Of a stretch of DNA of 12,233 nt, positions 1 through 7,552 are shown piece after piece. The notes under the pieces are model-generated. The model had not been told where the DNA came from. It saw nothing but the letters and a program-made list of their open reading frames with translations, and searched no databases. This DNA is from Planctomycetota bacterium (GTDB lineage Bacteria > Planctomycetota > Brocadiia > SM23-32). A program made the translations under genes and the position numbers. Positions within the stretch are counted from its first letter, which is position 1; each line of letters opens with the position of its first letter. The stretch is from assembly GCA_018334735.1 (NCBI GenBank), contig JAGXLK010000017.1:1-12233 (forward strand), in the 5' to 3' direction.

Positions 1-258
1 CCCCTCATCAAAGAATGCCCCGTTAGTATTGAATGCCGCGTGCTGGACGAGCAGGAAGTGGGCGATCACCAGCTTTTCCTCGGCCATGTCATCGCTGAAC
101 ACGTCCATGAATCATGTCTCGCCGAAGATGGCTCGCCCGATCCCTGTAAACTCGACATGTTGATCTACGCCGGCGGCCACTATTTTTCCGCCGGGGAATG
201 TCTCGCCGAACACGGATTCTCAAAAGCCTGGATAGAAGACACCGACGAGGAACAATGA
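1..258 (+). CDS. Flavin reductase-family protein, C-terminal part (5' end outside window)
   Basis: The frame is open from base 1, so the gene begins upstream; about 85 C-terminal residues are present, against roughly 170-200 for the whole family. The segment reads PLIKECPVSIECRV, then GDHQLFLGHVIAEHV, then KLDMLIYAGGHYFS and a final HGFS. This pattern matches the second half of flavoredoxin/flavin reductase-like FMN-binding proteins: the ECPV strand, the GDH...F.G.V strand and a late Y-GG-YYS segment. Such proteins bind FMN and pass electrons from NAD(P)H or a partner protein in the cytoplasm; the specific substrate cannot be told from this part. Its TGA overlaps the ATG of the aconitase gene (ATGA at 255-258), so the two are very probably co-transcribed and translationally coupled. 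The family call rests on remembered sequence patterns, not a search. Confidence 0.75.
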   Translation, partial: PLIKECPVSIECRVLDEQEVGDHQLFLGHVIAEHVHESCLAEDGSPDPCKLDMLIYAGGHYFSAGECLAEHGFSKAWIEDTDEEQ

Positions 259-2168
259 GCGACAACCTGACCTACAAAATCTTGAAAGACCATTGCGTTG
301 AAGGCACACCCACCCCCGGCGAAGAATTTGGCATCCGCATCGACCAAACACTCACCCAGGACGCCACCGGGACCGCCGCCTACCTGCAATTCGAGGCCAT
401 GGGCGTCGACCGCGTAAAAACCGATCTGTCCGTCAGTTACGTCGATCACAACACATTGCAGAGCGGATTTGAGAACGCTGACGACCATCGGTACCTCCAG
501 TGCGTCGCCGGCCGCTACGGAATCGTCTTCAGCCGGCCGGGAAACGGTATCTGCCACCAGGTCCACCTCGAACGGTTCGGCGTCCCCGGCAAAACACTCC
601 TGGGCAGCGATAGCCACACACCCACCGGCGGAGCGCTCGGAATGATCGCCATCGGCGTCGGCGGACAGGACGTCGCCTGCGCCATGGCGGGTCTGCCCTT
701 CCGGCTCACCGGACCGGAAGTCGTCCGCATCCGTCTCACCGGAAAACTCCAGCCATGGGTCAGTGCCAAAGATGTCATTCTTGAGCTTCTGCGTCGGTTG
801 AGCGTCAAGAGCGGAGTCGGGAAAGTCTTCGAATACACCGGACCCGGATTGAAAACACTGGACGTCCCAGCCCGGGCCACGATCACCAACATGGGTACCG
901 AACTCGGTCTGACCACGAGCGTATTCCCTTCCGACGAACACACCCGCGACTGGCTTCGTCGCCAGCAGCGCGAAGAATCCTTCACCCCCCAGAAACCCGA
1001 TCCGGACGCGGAATACGATGAGACCATCGAGATCGACCTCTCTACAGTTGAACCGCTGGTCGCGCTACCCCATAACCCGGACAACGTGGTAAACGTCAAA
1101 GAGCTCGAAGGCAAAAAAGTCGATCAGGTCTGTATCGGGAGTTGTACCAACTCATCGTTGCGCGATCTCAGCACGGTCGGACAAGTTCTGGAAGGGAGAT
1201 CGGTCCATCCTGAGGTCAGTCTGACAATCTCGCCGGGATCTCAACAGGTTCTGGAGATTATCACCGAACGGAGCGTCCTCGGTGCAATGGTTGAAGCCGG
1301 GGCGCGGATTCTTGAGGCCGCCTGCGGCCCCTGCATCGGCATGGGACAGTCCCCGGGTACCGACGCCGTAACGCTGCGAACATTCAACAGAAATTTCGAG
1401 GGGCGCACCGGCACGCAGAACGCCCAGTGCCACCTCTGCAGCCCGGAGACGGCCGTCGCCGCGGCGCTGCACGGCGAAATCACCGACCCCAGAACTCTTG
1501 GCGATCCGCCGGAGGTCGAAGAACCGGACCAATACCCGGGCGGCGAAAGTCTCATCATTTATCCGCCGGAAGATGGTTCCGACATCGAGGTGAAACGCGG
1601 TCCGAACATCAAACCGATACCCAAACGTCAGCCGATGCCGGAGATGCTCGAGGCGAGCGTGCTATTGAAAGTCGGCGATAACATCACCACAGATCACATC
1701 ATGCCCGCCGGCAGCAAAATTCTGCCGCTACGTTCCAACATTCCCGCCATCAGCGAACATGTTTTTGAAAGTATCGACCCGGAATTCCCCGGTCGAGCCC
1801 GCGAACGCGGCGGCGGGTTCATCGTCGGGGGAGAAAATTATGGACAGGGTTCCAGTCGCGAGCACGCCGCACTGGCGCCGATGCATCTCGGGGTGATCGC
1901 GGTGATCGCAAAAAGTTTCGCGCGGATCCATCGTTCCAACCTCATCAATTTCGGCATCCTCCCCCTGACTTTCGCCAACCCGGATGATTACGACGAGCTG
2001 CGCCAGGACGACATACTGACAATCATAGACCTGCGGGCGGGGCTTGAGGAAGGCACATTGGCGGTGGAAAACATCACCGGCGAGACATCCTTCGAAGTGC
2101 TGTGCGATTTGAGCGAACGGGAAAGAGAAATCGTCACCGCCGGCGGCCGTTTGAATATGATTGAGTAG
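255..2168 (+). CDS. acn: Aconitate hydratase (aconitase), short Aquifex-type
   Basis: Interconverts citrate and isocitrate through cis-aconitate in the TCA cycle, in the cytoplasm, using a [4Fe-4S] cluster. The product is 637 aa, the size of the bacterial Aquifex/Geobacter-type single-chain aconitase and much shorter than AcnA (about 890 aa). Visible motifs are QTLTQDATGT near residue 30, GSDSHTPTGG at 117-126, the cluster cysteines Cys297 (GSCTNSS) and Cys357/Cys360 (ACGPCIG), and the swivel-domain loop GSSREHAA at 532-539, whose Arg535 belongs to the substrate site. The swivel domain (about 480-637) is fused after the catalytic domains, as in aconitases, which argues against a two-subunit isopropylmalate dehydratase. 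The frame extends in phase upstream to 198, but ATG 255 is the better start: it has GAGG just before it, overlaps the upstream stop as ATGA, and begins the family-like MSDNLTYKILKDH. Homoaconitase activity cannot be excluded from sequence alone. Confidence 0.93.
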   Translation: MSDNLTYKILKDHCVEGTPTPGEEFGIRIDQTLTQDATGTAAYLQFEAMGVDRVKTDLSVSYVDHNTLQSGFENADDHRYLQCVAGRYGIVFSRPGNGICHQVHLERFGVPGKTLLGSDSHTPTGGALGMIAIGVGGQDVACAMAGLPFRLTGPEVVRIRLTGKLQPWVSAKDVILELLRRLSVKSGVGKVFEYTGPGLKTLDVPARATITNMGTELGLTTSVFPSDEHTRDWLRRQQREESFTPQKPDPDAEYDETIEIDLSTVEPLVALPHNPDNVVNVKELEGKKVDQVCIGSCTNSSLRDLSTVGQVLEGRSVHPEVSLTISPGSQQVLEIITERSVLGAMVEAGARILEAACGPCIGMGQSPGTDAVTLRTFNRNFEGRTGTQNAQCHLCSPETAVAAALHGEITDPRTLGDPPEVEEPDQYPGGESLIIYPPEDGSDIEVKRGPNIKPIPKRQPMPEMLEASVLLKVGDNITTDHIMPAGSKILPLRSNIPAISEHVFESIDPEFPGRARERGGGFIVGGENYGQGSSREHAALAPMHLGVIAVIAKSFARIHRSNLINFGILPLTFANPDDYDELRQDDILTIIDLRAGLEEGTLAVENITGETSFEVLCDLSEREREIVTAGGRLNMIE

Positions 2169-2281
2169 CGCACCCCGAGCTCAGTTTAAATTTGCAGGGA
2201 GGGGATAGAGGGCCAAAACCTCTGATGTGATGTTGAGGCGACCGGTTTTCAAAAGGCGGTGCCGGAGTCGCCGCCCCCAGA

Positions 2282-2318
2282 TCCAGTCCACACTTGCGTG
2301 ACATATGAGCGGACTGGA
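2282..2318. repeat. Loose inverted repeat downstream of acn
   Basis: TCCAGTCC (2282-2289) is matched by GGACTGGA (2311-2318), eight perfect pairs with a 21-base loop. It lies about 110 bases after the acn stop. No T-run follows on the + strand, so a terminator role is only a guess. Confidence 0.35.
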
Positions 2319-2426
2319 GTTCAGAACGCGGGACAATAAAAAGGGATGTCGAGAGGTTTTTGAGATCGCGGGCGTCAAAAAATAAGAGTCCAAATAAAAG
2401 CGGCGCTGTCACGCGCACACTCCAAA

Positions 2427-2445
2427 GCCAGCGCCTGGCGCTGGC
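2427..2445. repeat. Perfect 19-nt palindrome
   Basis: GCCAGCGCC (2427-2435), one T (2436), then GGCGCTGGC (2437-2445) form a perfect nine-base inverted repeat around a single base. As RNA it could make a seven-pair GC-rich stem with a five-base loop; as DNA, its near-zero spacing resembles a dimeric-protein site. No T-run follows on either side. Function unknown. Confidence 0.5.
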
Positions 2446-2548
2446 AAGATGCCATAAGAGCGTAGACGGCTGTCAATGTAAGATGCACGCCCAGTCCGCA
2501 CTAATCGGAGCCCGAAGCGGCAACGCCGAATACGAGTATAGGGTCTGC

Positions 2549-2597
2549 TAGCCTGCATCTTACGGATGCAGGCTATATAAAACGGCGCATGCCGTTT
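2549..2597 (+). repeat. Dispersed repeat, piece A (two adjacent hairpins)
   Basis: The first hairpin is perfect: TAGCCTGCATC (2549-2559), loop TTACG, GATGCAGGCTA (2565-2575). It is followed closely by a second: AAACGGC (2580-2586), loop GCAT, GCCGTTT (2591-2597). Bases 2550-2596 align without gaps to 9836-9882 in the spacer between atpI and atpK, with 41 of 47 bases identical, so this is a copy of a dispersed intergenic repeat rather than a private terminator. The outermost aligned pair changes as a pair between copies (A-T here, G-C there), but two other stem pairs are broken in the second copy, so conservation of structure is only partly supported. The first hairpin might still help end acn transcription, although the following bases are TATAAAA rather than a T-run. 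Confidence 0.75.
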
Positions 2598-2759
2598 AGA
2601 AGTAAGAATTACGACAATAAGAAGTGTTCACAATTTCCGGCCAGTGCTACTGTGCCGCAAGATATCTGTATCTTCCTTGTGAAAAAGCAGTTAAAGCCAA
2701 TCGTTTCTCATCGTAGCGTTCGCCTCGTTGCTGATCACTGATTTTAAGTTGTCACATTT

Positions 2760-2876
2760 TATGCGCCGTTTTTTTAGCCCGGATTTTTGGCTGAGAAGGG
2801 CTTTGAACGGTATTCAATAAAGATTCTACACTAATTTGGCAAGAATGGCTTCCAATTATCCGTAAAATCCGGGCTA
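2760..2876. repeat. Dispersed repeat, piece C: about 102-bp unit with 13-bp terminal inverted repeats
   Basis: TAGCCCGGATTTT at 2775-2787 is the exact reverse complement of AAAATCCGGGCTA at 2864-2876, giving a 102-bp unit with perfect 13-bp inverted ends, a layout like a very small non-autonomous element. Bases 2774-2815 match the reverse complement of 9873-9914 at 39 of 42 positions. Just to the left, 2760-2772 (TATGCGCCGTTTT) is identical to the reverse complement of 9865-9877, and 2761-2772 is a perfect inverted partner of 2579-2590 in piece A. The area therefore looks like repeat modules joined in mixed orientation. No protein is encoded and no clear target-site duplication was seen at the edges. 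Confidence 0.7.
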
Positions 2877-2975
2877 CCCCCTATCCCGCATTTCTCACGA
2901 ACCTAAAGGTATAATTATTATAAACGGCAGCACAGAAAGACTTTGCACTATATTTCGCATCTGATCTCGGGCGAA

Positions 2976-3040
2976 GCAATCTCGTTGTTTTTTTGGCCCA
3001 ACAGCGAGATTGCCGCGGCGGCTATGCCGCCTCGCAATGA
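2976..3040. repeat. Double-hairpin intergenic repeat of the GAGATTGC...GCAATGA kind
   Basis: The first stem pairs 2976-2989 with 3000-3013: 14 positions, 13 Watson-Crick plus one G-T, around a T-rich 10-base loop. The second stem starts with ATTGC (3009-3013), has an inner GGCGGC/TAT/GCCGCC hairpin (3018-3032) and closes with GCAAT (3034-3038). The two stems share ATTGC, so they are mutually exclusive at that point. Similar strings that join GAGATTGC to CTCGCAATGAC through a GC hairpin are familiar from intergenic repeats in many bacterial genomes; that is recollection, not a search. It lies about 105 bases past the atpD stop and could act as a transcription barrier for that operon, though no T-run follows on the - strand. 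Confidence 0.6.
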
Positions 3041-3146
3041 CTTGTAAGCCTTAAATGCCTGGTCCAATGTACGCTAAACGGACACAAGGACCCGGTCCAC
3101 AGGCTGGAGAGACCGTGCCACATGCAAAAGGAAACGCGACCTCATC

Positions 3147-3818
3147 TCAGGACTGCTCCGCCCCTTCGCCGCGCTCGCTCATCATCTTCTCGCGTTCTTC
3201 CTCAAGACGCATCTCTTTGATTTTCATCAGTCGCACGATGTTGGCGCGCTCGTTTTCCTCGAGTCTGGACTGAACGTATTTCACGGTCTCGCGCAGTTGA
3301 GGGATCATGATGTAATCCAGCGCATTCACGCGACGGCGGGTTCTTTGAATCTCGTCCATCAGCAACCACAATGCGTGTTCGTCCTCAGCCAGATCCAGGA
3401 GACGCGGCAGGAAATCTTTCAGTTGCTGCGTCGCCTCGTCCAGCTCGAGCGGCGTCTCCAGCAGACTGTATCCGCCTCCGGCACGCACCTCACTCTTAAA
3501 CTGCGGCACCCGCACGCTGAGCACATTCCGCATTGTCGTGGTCAGCTCCAGCGTGCTGCTGCTCTGCGTGATGGCATCATCAACGGCGTCCGAAGAACCC
3601 GCCACACCCGCCAGCAGGAACAGTCGCGCCACAGCCGGGTAATCCTCGTTAAACTCGCGCCGTTTCTTCTTGTATCGGTCAACCAGCTCCATCAATTCTG
3701 CCATCAGCCCTTCAAGTTTATCCTCGAGCAGGCTGTGCCCGTGGACGGCCGTCTGAAGCCGGTGGCGGAGCTCCATCAGCTCCATTCGCGTCGGATTTAC
3801 CTGGAGGCGTTTTGCCAT
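3147..3818 (-). CDS. atpD: V/A-type ATPase subunit D (central rotor shaft)
   Basis: This is the coiled-coil central shaft that turns inside the A3B3 head and passes torque to the membrane ring. The 223-aa product has the family layout: a long N-terminal helix opening with AKRLQVNPTRMEL, a variable middle, and a long C-terminal helix (RVNALDYIMIPQL near 160-173, then a charged coiled coil). Length is near normal for bacterial and archaeal D subunits, with an extra charged end. It is the last gene of the operon, 36 nt after atpB. The ATG at 3818 gives the expected N-terminus, but its upstream sequence (CTAAGACA) is a poor ribosome binding site, and a three-codon ATG-ATC-TAA lies just before it, so translation may depend on ribosomes leaving atpB. 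Confidence 0.94.
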   Translation of the reverse strand: MAKRLQVNPTRMELMELRHRLQTAVHGHSLLEDKLEGLMAELMELVDRYKKKRREFNEDYPAVARLFLLAGVAGSSDAVDDAITQSSSTLELTTTMRNVLSVRVPQFKSEVRAGGGYSLLETPLELDEATQQLKDFLPRLLDLAEDEHALWLLMDEIQRTRRRVNALDYIMIPQLRETVKYVQSRLEENERANIVRLMKIKEMRLEEEREKMMSERGEGAEQS

Positions 3819-3854
3819 TGTCTTAGATCATTTTTTGAGACTGAATTAGAAGGG

Positions 3855-5294
3855 TCAGGACTCCGCATCTTCATCTTTCTCACCGGTATCGTCCTGTTGG
3901 ATCTCCTCGCCGCTCTCGCCGGTGCGGTTTTCGTAACGTTCTTCGATGTATTCATCGTGCACACGTTTGAGCTGAGATTTCGGGAGCAATCCCATCAGCC
4001 GCCAGCCGATATCGAGTGTCTCTTCCACCGTCCGATTCTCGTTCTCGCCTTGCTGGATGAACTCTTCCTCGAAAGCTTCCGCGAATCGGACGAACCGCAG
4101 ATCCATCTCGCTGAGAGCCATCTCCCCGAGCACCATCGCCAGTTCCTGGGCGTCTTTACCGCGGCTGTAGGCGGCGTAGAGCTGGTTCATCACATCGGCG
4201 TGGTCCTCGCGCGTTTTGCCTTCGCCGATACCTTTGTCCTTCAGACGTGACAGCGACGGAAGCACGTCAACCGGGGGGTAAACGCCTTCTCCGTTCAGCG
4301 ACCGGTCAAGGATGATCTGACCTTCCGTGATATATCCAGTCAGGTCCGGGATCGGGTGCGTTTTATCGTCTTCGGGCATCGTAAGGATAGGGAACTGCGT
4401 GATGGACCCGGTCTTGCCCCGGACCCGCCCGGCCCGTTCGTAGATTTCGGCAAGGTCCGTGTACATATAACCCGGGTATCCGCGCCGTCCGGGAATCTCT
4501 TTGCGGGCGGCGGAGATTTCGCGCACGGCCTCGCAGTAATTTGTCATATCGGTCAAGATTACGAGGATGTGCATCTCCTTTTCAAACGCAAGATACTCGG
4601 CCACGGTCAGAGCCAATCGCGGCACGGCGATACGCTCAACCGGCGGGTCGTCGGCCAGATTAATAAACAGGACGGTCCGTTCAATCGCGCCGGTCTCCTG
4701 GAAATCGCGCGTGAAGAAATTGGCCTCTTCAAAGGTGATTCCCATGGCCGCAAATATAACCGCGAAATCTTCCTCGGTGCCGAGTACCGACGCCTGCCGG
4801 GCGATTTGAGCGGCCAGACGCGCGTGCGGCAAACCTGTGCCCGAGAAAATGGGCAGTTTCTGTCCGCGCACAAGTGGATTCAACCCGTCGATGGTGCTGA
4901 TGCCCGTCTGGATGAACTCGTTCGGATAATCTCTGGCGTATGGATTGAGAGGATTTCCGTTGATGTTGAGCCGTTTGTCCGGAATAATTTCCGGTCCGTC
5001 ATCGATAGGACGGCCTCCGCCATCGAAAACACGACCGAGCATATCCGGGGAAACACCGATCTCCTGCCCTCGCCCCAGGAACTTGACTTTCGTCTTTTCG
5101 GTCGGAATCCCCTGTGTACCTTCGAACACCTGCACAAGCGCCCGGTCCTCGTCGATATCAAGCACGCGGGCCCGACGCATTGTGCCGTCGGTGAGCTCCA
5201 CTTCGGCGAGTTCTCCATAGGCGACATCTTCCACTTCATCGACGAGCATCAGCGGCCCGGCAATTTCGCGAACTGTCAGATATTGCTTAGCCAC
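3855..5294 (-). CDS. atpB: V/A-type ATPase subunit B (regulatory nucleotide-binding subunit)
   Basis: The non-catalytic partner of subunit A in the A3B3 head. The product is 479 aa. Where catalytic subunits carry a P-loop it has [15 protein letters not shown] (from 151), the degenerate version typical of B subunits. Other family blocks are [15 protein letters not shown] (88-101), [14 protein letters not shown] (124-137), and later [16 protein letters not shown] and [13 protein letters not shown], whose Arg reaches the catalytic site in the family. The last 24 or so residues are an acidic low-complexity tail that makes the protein a little longer than usual. The start is GTG (5292-5294), overlapping the atpA stop by eight bases; a strong AGGAGG at 5301-5306 with six-base spacing lies within the end of atpA. 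Confidence 0.95.
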   Translation of the reverse strand: MAKQYLTVREIAGPLMLVDEVEDVAYGELAEVELTDGTMRRARVLDIDEDRALVQVFEGTQGIPTEKTKVKFLGRGQEIGVSPDMLGRVFDGGGRPIDDGPEIIPDKRLNINGNPLNPYARDYPNEFIQTGISTIDGLNPLVRGQKLPIFSGTGLPHARLAAQIARQASVLGTEEDFAVIFAAMGITFEEANFFTRDFQETGAIERTVLFINLADDPPVERIAVPRLALTVAEYLAFEKEMHILVILTDMTNYCEAVREISAARKEIPGRRGYPGYMYTDLAEIYERAGRVRGKTGSITQFPILTMPEDDKTHPIPDLTGYITEGQIILDRSLNGEGVYPPVDVLPSLSRLKDKGIGEGKTREDHADVMNQLYAAYSRGKDAQELAMVLGEMALSEMDLRFVRFAEAFEEEFIQQGENENRTVEETLDIGWRLMGLLPKSQLKRVHDEYIEERYENRTGESGEEIQQDDTGEKDEDAES

Positions 5295-7188
5295 TGGCGG
5301 CCTCCTCGGTTTCCTCGGTTTCAGTTTGTTCTGTCTGTGATTCAGCTCGAGTGTTCTGCTTCATTTGATCCTCTCCGCCGCGAAGGGCTTTGAGTTGTTC
5401 TTCGATCTTGTCGTCTATTTCATCGAACCGTTCCATCTCTTCCTCGGGGATGAATTTGGCCCGTGCAATATCCTCCACAGCCTCGACACCCAGAATGTCC
5501 TCCAGTTGCACGCCCGCTTCCAGCACATCACGCGCCTGTTCATCGTAGTGCAGGATGATATTCAGAAGCCGATACTGTTTTTCCAGAGCCGTATAGGTAT
5601 CGATTTCATCGAAAGCGTTCTGGTGGAGGAAATCTTCCCGAATCATTCGGGCGACTTCCATGAGAAGCCGATCTTTTCCGGAAAGCGATTCCATCCCGAC
5701 CAGGCGGACAAGTTCTTCGAGCTCGGATTCTTTCTGCAAAATCGCCATCGCCCGGCCGCGGTTCTTCGACCAATCTTCGTGCACCTTTTCATTAGCCCAG
5801 TCGTCGATCGCATCCTGGTAAAGCGAATAACTACGCAGCCAGGAAATAGCCGGGAAATGCCGCGCCGAGGCCAGATCATCTTCCAGACTCCAGAACACCT
5901 GCACCACTCGCAGGGTCGCCTGGACCACCGGGTCACTCAGGTCGCCGCCGGGCGGAGAGACCGCACCGATCAGGCTGAGAGACCCCTCGCGGCCGTCCTG
6001 TCCATAACAAACCGCTCGACCCGCTCGTTCGTAGAAGTTCGCTATTTCGCTGGCCAGATACGGCGGGTAACCTTCTTCGCCGGGCATCTCTTCCAGCCGC
6101 CCCGAAATCTCACGCATTGCCTCGGCCCATCGTGAGGTCGAATCGGCCATGAGCGCGACGGAATACCCCATATCGCGGAAATATTCCGCAATGGTAATTC
6201 CGGTGAAGACCGACGCATCCCGCGCCGCCACAGGCATATTTGAGGTATTGGCGACCAGAACTGTGCGTTTCATAAGCGGTTCACCCGTGCGGGGATCCGT
6301 CAACTCCGGGAATTCCATCAGCACGTCGGTCATCTCGTTCCCGCGTTCTCCGCAGCCCACGTAGACAATAATTTCGGCATCGGCCCACTTGGAGAGCTGG
6401 TGCTGGATGACGGTCTTGCCACTCCCGAACGGTCCGGGGATGCAGGCGGTTCCGCCTTTGGCCAGTGGGAAAAACATATCGATGACACGTTGTCCGGTCA
6501 GAAGCATCGTTTCTGGCGCGAGTTTTCGCTGAACACCCCGCGCTTCGCGAACCGGCCATCTTTGGGACATTGTCACTTCCGTCTCGCCGTCCTCACCGGC
6601 GATGACCGCAATCGTATCAGTGATTGTATGTTCACCTTCTTCGATCGATACCAGTTCCCCGGAGGCACCGGGCGGGACCATAATACGGTGTTCCACAACA
6701 GCTGTTTCCTGGACAACGCCAAGAACGTCCCCGGTTTCAACCTGTTCTCCGGATTCGAGGGACGGCTCGAAGGTCCACAATTTCTCCCGGTCGAGCGGAT
6801 CGACCTGAGCTCCGCGGACGATGTAAGCGCCCCACTGTTCTTCGAGAATATCCAGGGGTCTCTGCACGCCGTCGTAAACGGCGCTTATGAGCCCGGGGCC
6901 GAGTTCCACGCTCAAGGGGTCCCCCGTCGGATGAACGGGCGCGCCGGGGCCGATCCCCTCGGTCTCTTCATAGACCTGGATCGAGTAAGCATCCCGGCGT
7001 ATTTCAATCACTTCCCCGAAGAGTTGATCTTCCCCGACGCGGACCATCTCGTGCATTTCCGCGCCCGTCAGGCCTTCGGCCACAACCAGAGGGCCTGATA
7101 CACGTCGGACACGACCGACTTCTCTTTCCGAACCTTCCGGGACCTCGGGTTGTTGTTCGCTGTTTTTTTCATTCATTTCGTCAGACAC
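5287..7188 (-). CDS. atpA: V/A-type ATPase catalytic subunit A
   Basis: Hydrolyses or makes ATP in the cytoplasmic head of the rotary enzyme. The 633-aa product carries the P-loop GPFGSGKT at 252-259 (Lys258), the catalytic-Glu block GCGERGNEM at 278-286, and [12 protein letters not shown] at 345-356 (Walker B region). The insertion specific to V/A-type A subunits ('non-homologous region', about 112-195, with LWTFEP at 137-142) separates it from F-type beta and from B. The body is followed by an acidic, Glu/Thr-rich tail of about 25 residues, and the first 22 residues are also acidic; these explain a length above the usual 580-600 aa. The start is GTG (7186-7188) with GGGAGGG at 7193-7199 just upstream; the internal ATG four codons later has no comparable site. 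It lies 20 nt after atpF and overlaps atpB. Confidence 0.97.
   Translation of the reverse strand: MSDEMNEKNSEQQPEVPEGSEREVGRVRRVSGPLVVAEGLTGAEMHEMVRVGEDQLFGEVIEIRRDAYSIQVYEETEGIGPGAPVHPTGDPLSVELGPGLISAVYDGVQRPLDILEEQWGAYIVRGAQVDPLDREKLWTFEPSLESGEQVETGDVLGVVQETAVVEHRIMVPPGASGELVSIEEGEHTITDTIAVIAGEDGETEVTMSQRWPVREARGVQRKLAPETMLLTGQRVIDMFFPLAKGGTACIPGPFGSGKTVIQHQLSKWADAEIIVYVGCGERGNEMTDVLMEFPELTDPRTGEPLMKRTVLVANTSNMPVAARDASVFTGITIAEYFRDMGYSVALMADSTSRWAEAMREISGRLEEMPGEEGYPPYLASEIANFYERAGRAVCYGQDGREGSLSLIGAVSPPGGDLSDPVVQATLRVVQVFWSLEDDLASARHFPAISWLRSYSLYQDAIDDWANEKVHEDWSKNRGRAMAILQKESELEELVRLVGMESLSGKDRLLMEVARMIREDFLHQNAFDEIDTYTALEKQYRLLNIILHYDEQARDVLEAGVQLEDILGVEAVEDIARAKFIPEEEMERFDEIDDKIEEQLKALRGGEDQMKQNTRAESQTEQTETEETEEAASG
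5301..5306 (-). promoter_or_regulatory. Ribosome binding site for atpB inside atpA
   Basis: On the - strand this reads AGGAGG, six bases before the GTG start of atpB and within the last codons of atpA. It decides the GTG start and the eight-base overlap with atpA. Confidence 0.85.
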
Positions 7189-7208
7189 GTATCCCTCCCA
7201 TGAGGGGT

Positions 7209-7538
7209 CTACTTCTCAGAAATAACATCGACTCCGATTGACTGTTCCATCTCCTGACGGATCCAATCGAGCGTTACGCCCTGCGAACCACGGTGAGAAG
7301 GAATCAGCAGGATCGCGGTATCCGTCTCAAGACGCAGATTCATCAGTTCTTCACGGCTCCCTTCGCTCACACTCTCACTGACCACCACGAGCCGCACTTC
7401 CGGTTTTTTGACCTGTTCGTCGAGCGTTTCGAGCATTTGTTCGGGCCTCTCGGCGGGAACCAGTTCGATTCCGATGGTGCGAAGCCCTTTCATCTCTTCC
7501 CGGGGGCCGATCGCGACAACTTTGTCTGTTTCCGCCAT
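7209..7538 (-). CDS. atpF: V/A-type ATPase subunit F (central stalk)
   Basis: A small Rossmann-like subunit that binds shaft subunit D. The 109-aa product has a short beta-alpha N-terminus (KVVAIGPREEMKGLRTIGIE), a strand LVVVSES near 50-56, and the diagnostic late segment IPSHRGSQG (79-87) followed by a helix and GVDVIS. Length matches the family (about 100-110 aa). The frame is open further upstream to 7835, but that part overlaps atpC and has no family character. ATG 7538 is preceded by GGAG at a good distance and sits 14 nt after the atpC stop, so it is the real start. The next gene, atpA, follows after 20 nt. Confidence 0.92.
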   Translation of the reverse strand: MAETDKVVAIGPREEMKGLRTIGIELVPAERPEQMLETLDEQVKKPEVRLVVVSESVSEGSREELMNLRLETDTAILLIPSHRGSQGVTLDWIRQEMEQSIGVDVISEK

Positions 7539-7552
7539 TTCTTTCTCCGGGC

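Larger units (their letters stand above)
2169..3146. other. Gene-free convergent intergenic region rich in inverted repeats
   Basis: About 980 bases lie between the converging ends of acn and atpD. No frame here has a ribosome binding site, a plausible length and protein-like composition together; the short frames run through repeats. Both flanking genes end here, so terminators rather than promoters are expected. No classic hairpin followed by a T-run was found directly after either stop codon. The region holds several inverted repeats (listed separately): a loose one at 2282-2318, a palindrome at 2427-2445, two pieces of a dispersed repeat at 2549-2597 and 2760-2876, and a double hairpin at 2976-3040. 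Nothing recognisable was seen in 2598-2759 or 2877-2975. Confidence 0.7.

Noticed and set aside
180..941. A 253-codon - strand open frame across the start of acn
   Set aside because: It is a shadow of the aconitase catalytic domain and has no ribosome binding site or recognisable domain.
2134..2418. A 94-codon - strand open frame at the acn 3' end, and a 63-codon + strand frame at 2360-2551
   Set aside because: Both have no clear ribosome binding site and no protein-like pattern, and the second runs through the 19-nt palindrome and into a repeat. Treated as non-coding.
2549..2597. CRISPR or tRNA-like structure in the hairpin pair
   Set aside because: There is no regular array of repeats and spacers, no cloverleaf and no CCA end; the copies are single dispersed hairpins.
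3060..3146. Intrinsic terminator directly after atpD
   Set aside because: Only short arms such as GGACC/GGTCC are present, with no stable stem followed by a T-run on the - strand.
3297..4250. A 317-codon + strand open frame across atpD and atpB
   Set aside because: It spans two recognised - strand genes and their junction; its composition (His, Phe, Leu, Arg rich) is what a reverse shadow of acidic coiled-coil genes gives.
4356..5393. A 345-codon open frame on the + strand across atpB
   Set aside because: It is antisense to a clearly assigned subunit B, has no family pattern, and long antisense frames are common in GC-rich coding DNA.
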